64,000 nt of DNA from Actinomycetota bacterium (GCA_018268415.1 JAFDWO010000121.1:33618-97617), one strand, 5' to 3'. Counted from the stretch's first letter, positions 34,849 through 43,537 are shown. Translations and numbers: made by a program. The notes: a model not told the origin generated them from the sequence alone.

Positions 34849-35618
34849 CAAGCCGCGGGGACCGCGGTGGACAGCGCCTCGGGCAGCGCCGCCTCCGGCA
34901 CGACACCGCGTTCGCCGAGGTAGGTGGTGGCGATCCGCATCTCCATCACCCGTTGTCCGGCAACGTCGAGTCGGTAACCGCGCGCCTCCGGCCGGGAGGC
35001 GACGACGCGGCTCAGCTCCTCGCCGACGAAATGCAGGGCGGCGCCGTCCTCGGCGGCGTAGCCCGGGCGCATCCCTTCGCGCAGGAAGCGGTGGTAGTAC
35101 TCGCGTCGGTCCGAGTCACGTTCGTAGTGGACGCAGTTGCTGAACGGCAGCAGGCCGAGCCCCTCGAGCCGCTTCGGCGCCCCGTGGAAGCCGGTGACCG
35201 CCTCGGCGAACCAGCAGAGCGAGCCCGCCGAGAGCCCGCAGAGGATCACCCCGGCTTCCCACGCTTCGCGCAGGATCAAGTCGATCCCGTGCGCTTTCCA
35301 GACGCCGAGCAGGCTGACCACGCTGCCACCGCCAACGTAGATCAGGTCCTGGGAGAGCAGGTGTCGACGGATGTCCTCGGGCCCCTGCTCGCGGCGGAAG
35401 AGGGAGATGTGGCTGGCCTCGCAGCGGGTCGCGGCGAAGGCCCGATAGAAGCGGACGATGTAGTGGTCGGCGTCGCCGGATGCCTGGGGCAGGAAGCAGA
35501 CCCGCGGCCGCTCCGCCCCACAGAGGCCGAGCACGTAATCGTCGAGTAGGGGATTCCCGGACTCCATCGAGAACCCACCTCCGCCGAAGGCAACGATCTG
35601 TCGAGGGGCCGTCTTCAC
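34848..35618 (-). CDS. Peptidase E-like protein, copy B
   Basis: 256 residues from GTG 35618 (MKTAP after VKTAPRQIVAFGGGGFSME). Nucleophile Ser in CGLSAGSLCWFAEAV; LLSQDLIYVGGGSVVSLLGVWKAHGIDL is nearly the same as in copy A, so the two arose by duplication and have diverged outside the active site. The frame is open far upstream through the sigma-factor gene, but homology begins here. Confidence 0.85.
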   Translation of the reverse strand: MKTAPRQIVAFGGGGFSMESGNPLLDDYVLGLCGAERPRVCFLPQASGDADHYIVRFYRAFAATRCEASHISLFRREQGPEDIRRHLLSQDLIYVGGGSVVSLLGVWKAHGIDLILREAWEAGVILCGLSAGSLCWFAEAVTGFHGAPKRLEGLGLLPFSNCVHYERDSDRREYYHRFLREGMRPGYAAEDGAALHFVGEELSRVVASRPEARGYRLDVAGQRVMEMRIATTYLGERGVVPEAALPEALSTAVPAA

Positions 35619-35713
35619 TCCCCAATGGTCGCCGCGGGGGCGCGGCGCGTCCTTATCCAGCGGTCCGAATTTGCGGGCGCGGCGCTCGCCCGATGTACAG
35701 GTCAGGACGGCCG

Positions 35714-36181
35714 CTAGGCGGAGTAGGCGCGGCGCAGCTTCACCCGCGCCCGGTGGAGCTGCACTTTGACCGTCCCCTCCGGGATCCCCAGCCGGGCGGC
35801 GATCGCGGGCTGGGTCAGGTCCTCCTCGTAGCGCAACGAGAGCAATGCCCGCTCGCGCTCCGACAGGACCTTCAGCGCCTCTTGGAGGTCGGCTCGGTCG
35901 ACGGTCGAAAGGACCAGCTCGTCCTCGCGGCCCTCGTAGATCTCCAGCAGGTCGGTCGGATCGGGACGCGGCCGCGAGTAGTAGCGGTAGGCCTCGTTGC
36001 GCAGGATCGCCGCCAGCCACGACTTGCGGCTTCCGGCATCGCGCAGGGTCGAGCGGCGACGCCAGGCGCGGAGCAAGGCCTCCTGTGCGATGTCTTCCGC
36101 CTCGCTCGGGTTCTTCGCGTAGCGGTAGGCCAGTCGCAGGCAGATCCTCTGTGCCTCACCCCACTCCCAGCCATCCTCACT
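35714..36181 (-). CDS. ECF-type RNA polymerase sigma factor with no in-frame canonical start
   Basis: Region 2 (AQRICLRLAYRYAKNPSEAEDIAQEALLRAW) and region 4 (LSERERALLSLRYEEDLTQPAIAARLGIPEGTVKVQLHRARVKLRRAY) are intact and in one frame, typical of a small ECF sigma. The only ATG/GTG/TTG in that frame is a TTG at 36076, inside region 2. Upstream the frame is open to a TAG at 36221 without a standard start. An ATG with a GTGAGG Shine-Dalgarno lies at 36174 but one base out of frame. So it starts at a non-standard codon, is frameshifted, or is a recent pseudogene. The end given is where homology fades. Confidence 0.65.
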   Translation of the reverse strand, partial: SEDGWEWGEAQRICLRLAYRYAKNPSEAEDIAQEALLRAWRRRSTLRDAGSRKSWLAAILRNEAYRYYSRPRPDPTDLLEIYEGREDELVLSTVDRADLQEALKVLSERERALLSLRYEEDLTQPAIAARLGIPEGTVKVQLHRARVKLRRAYSA

Positions 36182-36317
36182 CTGGTGTGAATGGTCCCTC
36201 TGAGAGTCGATGCAACGAACCTACATAAACCATCCAGGCCAGCAAGAGACAATGAACGGAATACGCGGATAGAACGTTTGAAAGATGGTGATCCGATGCC
36301 TAATGTCCGGCATTGCG

Positions 36318-37133
36318 ATGAACTCTTCAACGCAATCGATGGGAGGGGTGGATCGCCACGCGGAGGTCGCCTACGAGCAGTTCGCCCCCGTCTACGACGA
36401 CTTCACCGCCCACCATCGCTATCGCGAGTGGATCGACCAGCTGCTGGCGCTGGGATCGGCACACGGGCTGCGTGGCGAGACTGCGCTTGATGTTGGTTGC
36501 GGCACCGGCAACAGCTTCCTGCCGCTGCTGGCGCTGGGCTGGCAGGTGACCGCCGCCGACATCTCGCCGTCGATGGTCGAGCGGGCGCGGGCCAAAGCGG
36601 GTGCCGAGGTGAGGATCGAGGTCGCCGACATGCGCGAGCTTCCCGTCTACGGCAGCTTCGACCTGGTCTTCTGCCTCGATGACGCGATCAACTACCTCCA
36701 CTCGCAGGCCGAGATGGAGCGCGCCCTGCGCGGAATGGCGGCGAACCTCGCGCCCCACGGCGTCCTGATCTTCGACTCCAACACGCTGACCACCTACCGC
36801 ACCTTCTTCGCCGAACGCGTGGTCGTCGAAGCGCGAGACCGGCGCCTCATCTGGCAGGGCCGCACCGGCGGCCGTGCCGAGCCCGGCCAGATCAGCGAGG
36901 CGACCTTCAAGATCGAGTTCCTTGCCTCCGAGGCGAACCCGCCGGTCCCGCCCGAGGTCCACCGTCAACGCCACCACCCCGAAGCCGAGATCCGCGCCGC
37001 CCTGGCCGCCGCCGGCCTCGAAGTCGCGGGCCTCTACGGCTGCACCACCGACGGCGTCCCCCGCCGACCAGTGGACGAGGACGTGCACACCAAGGCCATC
37101 TACGTCGCCCGCCGGCCGGGCGACGCCTACTAG
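36318..37133 (+). CDS. Class I SAM-dependent methyltransferase
   Basis: About 271 residues. SAM motif I ALDVGCGTGNS, post-I ADISPSMVERA, and motif II FDLVFCLDDAINYL; the N terminus YEQFAPVYDDFTAHHRY is typical of the family. Start is uncertain: ATGs occur at 36285, 36318 and 36339, and none has a good Shine-Dalgarno; 36318 is a compromise. Divergent from the sigma factor with about 140 nt between, including a rather AT-rich stretch (36221-36300). Substrate unknown. Confidence 0.82.
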   Translation: MNSSTQSMGGVDRHAEVAYEQFAPVYDDFTAHHRYREWIDQLLALGSAHGLRGETALDVGCGTGNSFLPLLALGWQVTAADISPSMVERARAKAGAEVRIEVADMRELPVYGSFDLVFCLDDAINYLHSQAEMERALRGMAANLAPHGVLIFDSNTLTTYRTFFAERVVVEARDRRLIWQGRTGGRAEPGQISEATFKIEFLASEANPPVPPEVHRQRHHPEAEIRAALAAAGLEVAGLYGCTTDGVPRRPVDEDVHTKAIYVARRPGDAY

Positions 37134-37262
37134 GGCGAGGAACATCCGCGCAGTTCTGTGGGAGGAGGTCGAGGGCGCCGCGAGTGCTGCGGATACCGCG
37201 GAGGATCACGAAAGGGAAGAGAAGCGACCCTTCCGTGCATCCCCCCGTCCCCGGGGATCGCC

Positions 37263-37305
37263 CCGCTGTTCCTTATGGTCCCCACAGGACCATAAGGAAC
37301 AGCGG
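37263..37305 (+). repeat. Hairpin A, copy 2
   Basis: 19-bp perfect stem, loop CCACA, core CTGTTCCTTATG/CATAAGGAACAG, inner pair GTCC/GGAC. Confidence 0.95.
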
Positions 37306-37358
37306 AAGGGGGATGGGCCCCCGCTCCGTGACCCGTGCAGGTCGCCCCGTCACCACGC

Positions 37359-37397
37359 GTTCGCACTTTGCCGTAACCGGTACGGCAAAGTGCGAAC
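37359..37397. repeat. 17-bp stem-loop
   Basis: GTTCGCACTTTGCCGTA pairs perfectly with TACGGCAAAGTGCGAAC around ACCGG. Not seen elsewhere in the window; may be another occupant of the exchangeable slot. Confidence 0.9.
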
Positions 37398-37598
37398 TCA
37401 CCGTGACGGGATCTATGGGACGCACGAAACCCTGACGCCTCTTCCACGCCCCCGTGCCGAAACTCACGCCTCCGTCCCGATTCCCCACGCTTCCGTCCTG
37501 GACCCACGCATCTCCGTAACTCCCCATCGGCCGCGGGGCGCCGGCTTTCTCCGGGCGGCGCCCCGAGGCGTCAGCCGGCGTCCCGTCGCAACCCCCCC

Positions 37599-37647
37599 GT
37601 CGACGGGCCGAAAACTCAAGCCCTGCTTGAGTTTTCGGCCCATCGAC
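37599..37647 (-). repeat. Hairpin C, copy 1
   Basis: 23-nt arms, one mismatch; core GGGCCGAAAACTCAAGC and complement, loop CCT, outer GTCGA/TCGAC pair. 9 nt before the MFS stop. Confidence 0.93.
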
Positions 37648-37656
37648 ACAACCCGC

Positions 37657-39156
37657 CTAGACGGCCTCGCTGCTGAAGGCGGGCTCGGCCTCGGCGGCTT
37701 CCACGGCCACGGCTTCGTCGACGGACGGGGGCGAGCGGAGCACCATGACCGCGACGGCGACGGCGCCGAGGACCAGGGCGGCGCCGACCACGAAGGCCAG
37801 TTGGTAGCCGCCGGTGAGGGCCGAGGCGGCGGATTCGCCGCTGCCGACCAGGGTCGAGGTGCGGTTGGTCGAGAGGGTCGCCAGCACGGCGAGGCCGAGG
37901 GCGCCGCCGACCTGGAGGGTCGTGTTGACCAGGCCCGAGGCGAGCCCGGCCTCCTCCGGGCGCACGCCGCCCATGGCCAGGGTCATGACCGAGGGGAAGG
38001 AGAGCCCGGCACCGATCCCGACCAGCACCATCGCCGGGAGCACTTCGCTCCAATAGCTGCCGTCGACGCTGATCTGCGAGAACAGGGCGAGACCCGCGGC
38101 GACCGCGACCAGACCGGGGATCAGGGTCGCCCGGGCGCCGAAGCGCAGGTTCAGTTTCGCCGAGAAGCCGAGCGACAGGGTGCCGATGATCGCCGTCACC
38201 GGGATGAACCCGAGGCCGACCTCGAGCGAGTCGAAGCCCAGCACTTTCTGCAGGTAGAGCGCGCCGAGGAAGAACATCCCGTACATCCCGGCGACCATCA
38301 GCGCCTGGATCGCGTTGGCGCCGGAGAGGTTCCGTGAGCGGAAGATCCGCAGCGGCACCAGCGGGTTGGCCGCGCGCGCCTCGCGGACCACGAAGCCGAC
38401 CAGCAGGGCCACCGCGCCCGCGCCGAAGCCGAGCGTGTGGGCCGAGGCCCAGCCGTAGTTGGAGGCCTCGACGATCGCGTAGACGCCCATCATCAGGGCG
38501 GCGACGATCAAGCCCGCGCCGGGGAGGTCGGCGCCTTTGGAGAAGCCGAGGCCACGGTCGCGCGACAGGTAACGCAACGCCAGCACGCCGGTGACGACCG
38601 CGATCGGCAGGTTGACGATGAAGATCCAGTGCCAGTTGATGGCCTGGGTGATCGCCCCGCCCGCGAGCAGCCCGATCGAGCCACCGGCGGAGGCGACGAA
38701 GGAGTAGACGCCGATCGCCTTCGCCTGCTCCCCGGGTTCGGGGAACATGGTGACGATCATGCCGAGGATGACGGCCGAGGTGAGCGCGCCGCCGATGCCC
38801 TGGATGAAGCGGGCGACGACCAGCACGGTCTGGCTGTCGGCGACCCCGCAGGCGAGCGAGGCGCCGGTGAAGAGGACGAGCCCGGCCATGAAGACATCAC
38901 GGCGCCCGAGCAGGTCGCCGAGCCGCCCGGCGAACAGCAACAGGCCGCCGAAGGAGATCAGGTAGGCGTTGACCACCCAGGCGAGGCTCGACTGGGAGAA
39001 GCCGAGGTCGGTCTGGATCCTGGGCAGCGCCACGTTCACGATCGTCGCGTCGAGGACGATCATCAGCATGCCCACGCAGAGGACCACCAGGGCGATCCAG
39101 CGCGAGCGGTCGGAAGTGGATGAAGGTTGAGCTATGTTGTCATTCGTAGGTGACAT
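37657..39156 (-). CDS. MFS transporter, DHA2/EmrB-QacA type
   Basis: 499 residues with about 14 membrane helices. Motif A-like GGLLLFAGRLGDLLGRR and motif C-like region around TSAVILGMIVTMFPEPG; VLDATIVNVALPRIQ near the N terminus is the DHA2 hallmark. Proton-driven drug or metabolite export. Divergent from a MarR regulator with a palindrome between them, so it is probably repressed by that regulator and induced by its ligand. Confidence 0.93.
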   Translation of the reverse strand: MSPTNDNIAQPSSTSDRSRWIALVVLCVGMLMIVLDATIVNVALPRIQTDLGFSQSSLAWVVNAYLISFGGLLLFAGRLGDLLGRRDVFMAGLVLFTGASLACGVADSQTVLVVARFIQGIGGALTSAVILGMIVTMFPEPGEQAKAIGVYSFVASAGGSIGLLAGGAITQAINWHWIFIVNLPIAVVTGVLALRYLSRDRGLGFSKGADLPGAGLIVAALMMGVYAIVEASNYGWASAHTLGFGAGAVALLVGFVVREARAANPLVPLRIFRSRNLSGANAIQALMVAGMYGMFFLGALYLQKVLGFDSLEVGLGFIPVTAIIGTLSLGFSAKLNLRFGARATLIPGLVAVAAGLALFSQISVDGSYWSEVLPAMVLVGIGAGLSFPSVMTLAMGGVRPEEAGLASGLVNTTLQVGGALGLAVLATLSTNRTSTLVGSGESAASALTGGYQLAFVVGAALVLGAVAVAVMVLRSPPSVDEAVAVEAAEAEPAFSSEAV

Positions 39157-39180
39157 GGGATCGTCACTGTAACAGGGACT

Positions 39181-39197
39181 ATCCTTGATGCAAGGAT
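39181..39197. promoter_or_regulatory. MarR operator candidate
   Basis: ATCCTTGATGCAAGGAT: 7-bp arms around ATG in the 68-nt gap between MFS and marR. TTGATG within it and TAAAAT (39206-39211) could be -35/-10 for marR, so binding would block transcription. Confidence 0.65.
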
Positions 39198-39224
39198 CAA
39201 TCCGTTAAAATCCTGGGTCCAGGC

Positions 39225-39680
39225 ATGAACTCGGCGACTCAAACCCCCCAGACGACGGGCACGATGGGGCTCCTGTCCCAGCTGAACCGCGTCATCTACC
39301 GCCGCGCCACCGAGGACGTGCTGGGGATCAAGCTGAAGCAGCTGATCGCCCTCGAAATCCTGGTCAGGAACGACTCCTGCCTGCAGCAGGAGCTGGGTGC
39401 GACGCTGATGGTCGACCCGAACAACTGCGTGCTGCTGCTGAACGACCTCGACGAGCACGGCTTCGTCGAACGGCAGCGCGACCCGCGGGACCGGCGCCGC
39501 CACATCGTCGTCATCACCGCGGCCGGCGTGAAGGCGCTGGAGAAGGCGCAGCAGAAGCTCGAGGAGCTGGAGGGCGAAGTGCTCTCCAACCTCGACGCGG
39601 CCGAGCGCGAGCAGCTGCGCGACCTGCTCGTCCGGGCGATGGACGGTCAGGACCCGGGCGCCGCCTTGGAGTGCGGCTGA
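39225..39680 (+). CDS. MarR-family transcriptional regulator
   Basis: 151 residues. Winged helix: LKQLIALEILVRNDSCLQQELGATLMVDPNNCVLLLNDLDEHGFVERQRDPRDRRRHIVVIT, with the DxRDRR wing. C-terminal dimer helices follow. Likely autoregulated and repressing the divergent MFS exporter and the co-transcribed VOC gene. Confidence 0.92.
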   Translation: MNSATQTPQTTGTMGLLSQLNRVIYRRATEDVLGIKLKQLIALEILVRNDSCLQQELGATLMVDPNNCVLLLNDLDEHGFVERQRDPRDRRRHIVVITAAGVKALEKAQQKLEELEGEVLSNLDAAEREQLRDLLVRAMDGQDPGAALECG

Positions 39681-39684
39681 GCCG

Positions 39685-40059
39685 ATGAAGGTCGAAGGCG
39701 CCGACTTCGCCGTCGTCTTCGTTCGTGACTACCAGCGCGCGGTCGAGTTCTACGGCGGGACGCTGGGGCTCGAGCACTCACAGGACTACGGGCGGATCCC
39801 CGGCGGCGAGTTCGAGACCGGCAGCCTGACCTTGCAGGTGCTCGACGCGGCGGCGGTCGGGCGCGAGTTCGCGCCGAGCGGCAGCCCGATCGCGCTGCGG
39901 GTCGACGACGTCGCCGCCGCGCGAGCCGAGCTCGAGGCGGCCGGCGTCGAGTTCCTCGGCGAGACGATGGACAGCGGCGTCTGCCACCAGGCGCCGTTCA
40001 AGGACCCCGACGGCAACGTGCTGATCCTGCACCGCCGTTATGCGCCGCGCTTCTCCTGA
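39685..40059 (+). CDS. VOC (glyoxalase/bleomycin-resistance fold) family protein
   Basis: 124 residues, one complete VOC module: VVFVRDYQRAVEFYGGTLGLE at the start, ALRVDDVAAARAELEAAGVEF, and the C-terminal FKDPDGNVLILHRR. 4 nt after marR. In such pairs the VOC protein may bind or modify the toxic ligand exported by the MFS pump; that is inference. Confidence 0.85.
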   Translation: MKVEGADFAVVFVRDYQRAVEFYGGTLGLEHSQDYGRIPGGEFETGSLTLQVLDAAAVGREFAPSGSPIALRVDDVAAARAELEAAGVEFLGETMDSGVCHQAPFKDPDGNVLILHRRYAPRFS

Positions 40060-40089
40060 TTCCCGCGATCTTTAGCTCCCTCTATAGAT

Positions 40090-40144
40090 CGTAACCCTCG
40101 ATCGGTTGCGCGTTCACCGCTCTGTAACCGCGCGGTAACGCCGC
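40090..40144 (+). promoter_or_regulatory. Pho-box-like 11-nt direct repeats
   Basis: Consecutive 11-nt units GTTCACCGCTC (40112), TGTAACCGCGC (40123), GGTAACGCCGC (40134), with a phased CGTAACCCTCG at 40090 (two periods before 40112). Actinobacterial PhoP boxes are 11-nt direct repeats resembling GTTCACC. The downstream gene is an exported phosphodiesterase, which fits phosphate control. Confidence 0.5.
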
Positions 40145-40218
40145 CCTGGACGTGGCCCGCGAGCGTCCCCTTGCTCTCGTCCACAGGCAGATGCCATCCA
40201 TCTATCGGAAGGAATGAG

Positions 40219-41958
40219 ATGAAGACATTGCTGGCGAAATCGCCGGTGCGGGTGCTCGCCGTGGGACTCGTCGCCGCGATCGCGTTGCTGGCCGCCTCGG
40301 TGGCCGCCGCCTCGGGACGCTCCGACCATGGCCATCACCACGGGAACGGGAACGGTCACGGGCACGGCAACGGCAACGGCAACGGGCAGGGTCACGGCGG
40401 TCACGGCCGGGGGCGAGACGAACACGTCCTGCTGCTCTCGGTCGACGGGCTGCACCAGGCCGACCTGCGCTGGTACGACCAGACGCACCCGTTCTCGGCG
40501 CTGGCCTCGCTGAGTCGCAACGGCACCGAATTCACCCAGGCCAAGACCCCGGTCCCGTCCGACTCCTTCCCCGGGATGGTCGGGCAGCTCACCGGCGGCA
40601 ACCCCGCCACCACGGGCATCTACTACGACGTCTCCTACAACCGCGAACTGCTGCCCCCCGGGACCACCGAATGCGCGGGTGCCAAGCCGGGCACCGAAGT
40701 CGCCTTCGACGAGTCGATCGACAAGAACTCGGCGGCGCTCGACGCCGGCCAGGGCCTCAGCGGCCTCCCCGGCAACATCCTCAACCTGACCGGGAACCCG
40801 GCCGAACTGATCGACCCGGCGAAGCTCCCGGTGAACCCCCACACCTGCAAGCCGGTCTACCCGCATGAATACCTGAAGGTCAACACGGTGTTCGACGTCG
40901 CCCACGAAGCCGGACTGCGGACCGCCTGGTCGGACAAGCACCCGGCCTACGAAATCCTCGACGGCCCGTCCGGCAACGGCGTCGAAGACTTCTTCACGCC
41001 GGAGATCAACAGCGACGCGCCGACCGAAGGTGCGAGCAACGACTGGACCACCGACAACGCGCTGACCGAGCAGTACGACAGCTACAAGGTCCAGGCGGTG
41101 GTCAACGAGATCAACGGCTTCGACCACAGTGGCCACGAAGCGGTCGGCACGCCGGCGGTGTTCGGGATGAACTTCCAGACCGTCTCGACGGCCCAGAAGC
41201 TGCCCGAATCCGACGGGCTCAAAGGCGGTTATGAAGCCGACGGCACCCCGGGGCCGCTGCTGCGCCGGGCGCTCGACTACATCAACACCGAAGTCGGCAC
41301 GATGCTGGCGGCGCTGCACGCCCGTCACCTCGACAAGTCGACGACCGTGATCCTGTCGGCCAAGCACGGCCAGTCGCCGGTCTCGCCCTCGGCGCTGACC
41401 CGGATCCCCGACGGGCCGATCCTCGAAGGGCTGAACGAAGCCTGGGCCGCCGCGCATCCGGAAGCGACCGAACCGCTGGTCGCCTTCACGCTCGACGACG
41501 ACGGGATGCTGATCTGGCTGCACGATCGGTCCCCGCAGGCGCTCGCCTTCGCGAAGGCATACCTCCTCGGCCACAACGGTGTCGGCAACGACATCAACGG
41601 GGCGCCGAAGCCGTACACCAGCTCCGGCCTCACCAAGCTCTACGCCGGCACTGAAGCCGCCGACTATTTCGGCACGTCGGTGAGCGACCCGCGGGTGCCC
41701 GACCTCTTCGGGATCTCGCAGTACGGGGTCGTCTACACCGGTAAGCAGGGCAAGATCGCCGAGCACGGAGGCGCCAACCCGGCCGACCGGGAAGTGCCGC
41801 TGGTCGTCTCCGGCGGCGCGGTCGACGCGGGCGCGGTGAGCTCGCAGCCGGTCGAGACGACGCAGATCGCGCCGACGATCCTGCGCCTGCTCGGCCTCGA
41901 CCCGGGCGCACTGCAGGCGGTGCAGATCGAAGGCACCGAAGCGCTGAACGTCCGCTAG
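40219..41958 (+). CDS. Exported alkaline phosphatase-superfamily phosphodiesterase (NPP-like)
   Basis: 579 residues; AAGGA precedes ATG 40219. Signal peptide (VRVLAVGLVAAIALLAASVAAAS) then a low-complexity segment of His, Gly and Asn (about residues 35-66). The catalytic domain has LLLSVDGLHQADL (metal Asp), PSDSFPGM around the nucleophile, SDKHPAYE, AKHGQSP and a late EHGG metal site, as in nucleotide pyrophosphatases/phosphodiesterases. The nucleophile position is Ser or Thr in the family. Glu codons are mostly GAA. The promoter has Pho-box-like repeats. Confidence 0.88.
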   Translation: MKTLLAKSPVRVLAVGLVAAIALLAASVAAASGRSDHGHHHGNGNGHGHGNGNGNGQGHGGHGRGRDEHVLLLSVDGLHQADLRWYDQTHPFSALASLSRNGTEFTQAKTPVPSDSFPGMVGQLTGGNPATTGIYYDVSYNRELLPPGTTECAGAKPGTEVAFDESIDKNSAALDAGQGLSGLPGNILNLTGNPAELIDPAKLPVNPHTCKPVYPHEYLKVNTVFDVAHEAGLRTAWSDKHPAYEILDGPSGNGVEDFFTPEINSDAPTEGASNDWTTDNALTEQYDSYKVQAVVNEINGFDHSGHEAVGTPAVFGMNFQTVSTAQKLPESDGLKGGYEADGTPGPLLRRALDYINTEVGTMLAALHARHLDKSTTVILSAKHGQSPVSPSALTRIPDGPILEGLNEAWAAAHPEATEPLVAFTLDDDGMLIWLHDRSPQALAFAKAYLLGHNGVGNDINGAPKPYTSSGLTKLYAGTEAADYFGTSVSDPRVPDLFGISQYGVVYTGKQGKIAEHGGANPADREVPLVVSGGAVDAGAVSSQPVETTQIAPTILRLLGLDPGALQAVQIEGTEALNVR

Positions 41959-42012
41959 GCGGACGTCGTCAGGTCCCGACGGGCGGCGGCCACGCCGCCC
42001 GTCGGGACTCAG

Positions 42013-42063
42013 CGTTGACGGGCCGAAAACTCAACCATGTCTTGAGTTTTCGGCCCGTCAACG
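42013..42063 (+). repeat. Hairpin C, copy 2
   Basis: 22-bp perfect stem, loop CCATGTC; outer GTTGACGG/CCGTCAAC compared with GTTGATGG/CCATCAAC in copy 3, a compensatory change. In the convergent gap 41959-42078 between the phosphodiesterase and the 73-residue gene, 15 nt before the latter's stop. Confidence 0.95.
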
Positions 42064-42078
42064 TAAGGGGTGTGACGA

Positions 42079-42300
42079 CTAGTCGACCGAGCCGAAGCCG
42101 ACCCGGTGGTCGCCGGAGGCGACGCGCAGGAAGGCGACCTTGCCGAGGTACAGCGAGATCACGCCGTCCTCGGTGTGGAGGTCGTGCCAACCGCCCTTCT
42201 CGAGCTGCTTGCGCAGGTCCTTGAGGTCGTCGTCGGCCAGCCGGGCGGCGATCACCTGGCCGCCTTCGAAGCCGATCTCGACGCGCTGTGCCTCTGCCAT
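42079..42300 (-). CDS. Small conserved-looking hypothetical protein
   Basis: 73 residues: EIGFEGGQVIAARLADDDLKDLRKQLEKGGWHDLHTEDGVISLYLGKVAFLRVASGDHRVGFG. A single alpha/beta domain in which a strand, a helix and two strands are predictable; resembles DUF3107-type small actinobacterial proteins in size and pattern only. ATG overlaps the stop of the epimerase gene by one base, so they are translated together. Confidence 0.7.
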   Translation of the reverse strand: MAEAQRVEIGFEGGQVIAARLADDDLKDLRKQLEKGGWHDLHTEDGVISLYLGKVAFLRVASGDHRVGFGSVD

Positions 42301-42710
42301 CAGTGCCCTTTCGCTGGTTCGACGATCTCGGTCAGGACCCCGCCGGTCGAGCGGGGGTGAAGGAAGGCGACGCGGCTGTCCCGGATGCCGACCCGCGGCT
42401 CGGCGTCGATCAGCCGGATGCCGGCCGCGCTGAGGCTCGTCAGGGTCGCGTCGACGTCGTCGACCGCGTAGGCGACGTGGTGCAGGCCGGGGCCGGAGCG
42501 GGCGATGAACTTGCCGACGGCGGTGTCGGGGCCGAGCGGGCGCAGCAGCTCGACGTGCCCGTCGCCGACGTCCAGCAGGATCGCCTCGACCCCCTGCGAC
42601 TCGACCGTCTCCCGGTGGACCAGCTCCATCGCGAAGCTCGTCTCGTAGAGGGCGATCGCGGCGTCAAGGTCCTCGACGGCCACCCCGATGTGGTCGATGC
42701 GTCCGAACAC
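42300..42710 (-). CDS. mce: Methylmalonyl-CoA epimerase
   Basis: 136 residues of the VOC fold: RIDHIGVAVEDLDAAI (H7), GVEAILLDVGDGHVELL, GPGLHHVAYAVDDV and GGVLTEIVEP (metal Glu). Converts (S)- to (R)-methylmalonyl-CoA in propionyl-CoA catabolism, downstream of a biotin-dependent carboxylase such as the subunit at 7068. 11 nt after the DUF1385 gene. Confidence 0.9.
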   Translation of the reverse strand: MFGRIDHIGVAVEDLDAAIALYETSFAMELVHRETVESQGVEAILLDVGDGHVELLRPLGPDTAVGKFIARSGPGLHHVAYAVDDVDATLTSLSAAGIRLIDAEPRVGIRDSRVAFLHPRSTGGVLTEIVEPAKGH

Positions 42711-42721
42711 GGGGGCGCAGT

Positions 42722-43537
42722 CTATGGGGCGGGCTCGGCGCGGAGGATCTCGGCCATCGCGGCGAGGCTGACCTCGAGCTGCTCGGGGCTCGGCTCCTTG
42801 GTCGCCAGCAGGCGCTGGATCTCCCGGCCGGGGGCGTGGAAGGCCTCGGCGAGCGGCTCGCCATGGTGGCGGTCGCTCCAGGCGAACGCCTCGACCGCGA
42901 GCGAGGCGCCGGCCAGGCCGACCACCGCCCGGGCCGCGCTCGACGGCCTGTCGACCAGGCGCTCCAGCAGGATCGTGCCCGCGGCGGAGAGCACCATCAT
43001 CGGGACGATCAGGTTGGAGCCACAGCGATCGTGCTCTTTGGGGACCGACGCGACGTCGTCGATGCCCTGCTCGTAGGCGGCGATCGCCTTGTGCTCGGCG
43101 CCGTGGTAGGCGGCGAGGTCCCGGTCGGTGAGGGCGACGACGGCGGGGATCGCGCCGATCGCCTGGATCAGGCCCTCGCGACCGGCGGTGGCGGGCCTGC
43201 TGCGGCGCATGAGACCGGAGATCGCGAAGGTCGAGGCGCTGGCGACGAGCACGCGCGGGTCCTCGAAGGGGAGGCGGGCGGAGCGCATCCGTGCGCGCAC
43301 CAGCGGCAGCACCAGCATCGACTCGGCGAGTTTGACCGGGCCGCGCAGGCCGGGGAGCTTGGCGACGAGGCCGGGGACGAGCTCCGGCTTGCGTTCGGAG
43401 GCGACTTCGATCGACCCGTCGGGCCGGCGGACCGCGGCGGCCCAGTGGGTCGGGCCGTGGACAAGCAGGCCGTTGCGCAACGCCATCCCGCCGAGCCGCA
43501 GCTTCTTGGACTTGGCCTTCGCCTGGTCCTCCGCCAT
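42722..43537 (-). CDS. DUF1385 (YqhQ-like) membrane protein
   Basis: 271 residues. Starts with LRLGGMALRNGLLVHGPTHWAAAVRRPDG and contains YHGAEHKAIAAYE and KEHDRCGSNLIVPMMVLSAAGTI, the DUF1385 hallmarks, with about three hydrophobic helices. Function unknown in the family. Leads the small operon with mce. Confidence 0.88.
   Translation of the reverse strand: MAEDQAKAKSKKLRLGGMALRNGLLVHGPTHWAAAVRRPDGSIEVASERKPELVPGLVAKLPGLRGPVKLAESMLVLPLVRARMRSARLPFEDPRVLVASASTFAISGLMRRSRPATAGREGLIQAIGAIPAVVALTDRDLAAYHGAEHKAIAAYEQGIDDVASVPKEHDRCGSNLIVPMMVLSAAGTILLERLVDRPSSAARAVVGLAGASLAVEAFAWSDRHHGEPLAEAFHAPGREIQRLLATKEPSPEQLEVSLAAMAEILRAEPAP

Larger units (their letters stand above)
37134..37656 (+). repeat. 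Hairpin island 3
   Basis: 523 nt gap between convergent methyltransferase and MFS genes; no gene seen. Holds hairpin A (37263-37305), a 17-bp palindrome (37359-37397) with an outer CCCGTCAC/GTGACGGG pair, a stretch with repeated CACGCnTCnGT words (37430-37520), and hairpin C (37599-37647). Confidence 0.85.

Noticed and set aside
34057..35618. Cyanophycinase operon
   Set aside because: Both proteins fit the peptidase E size and motifs, and there is no cyanophycin synthetase in the window.
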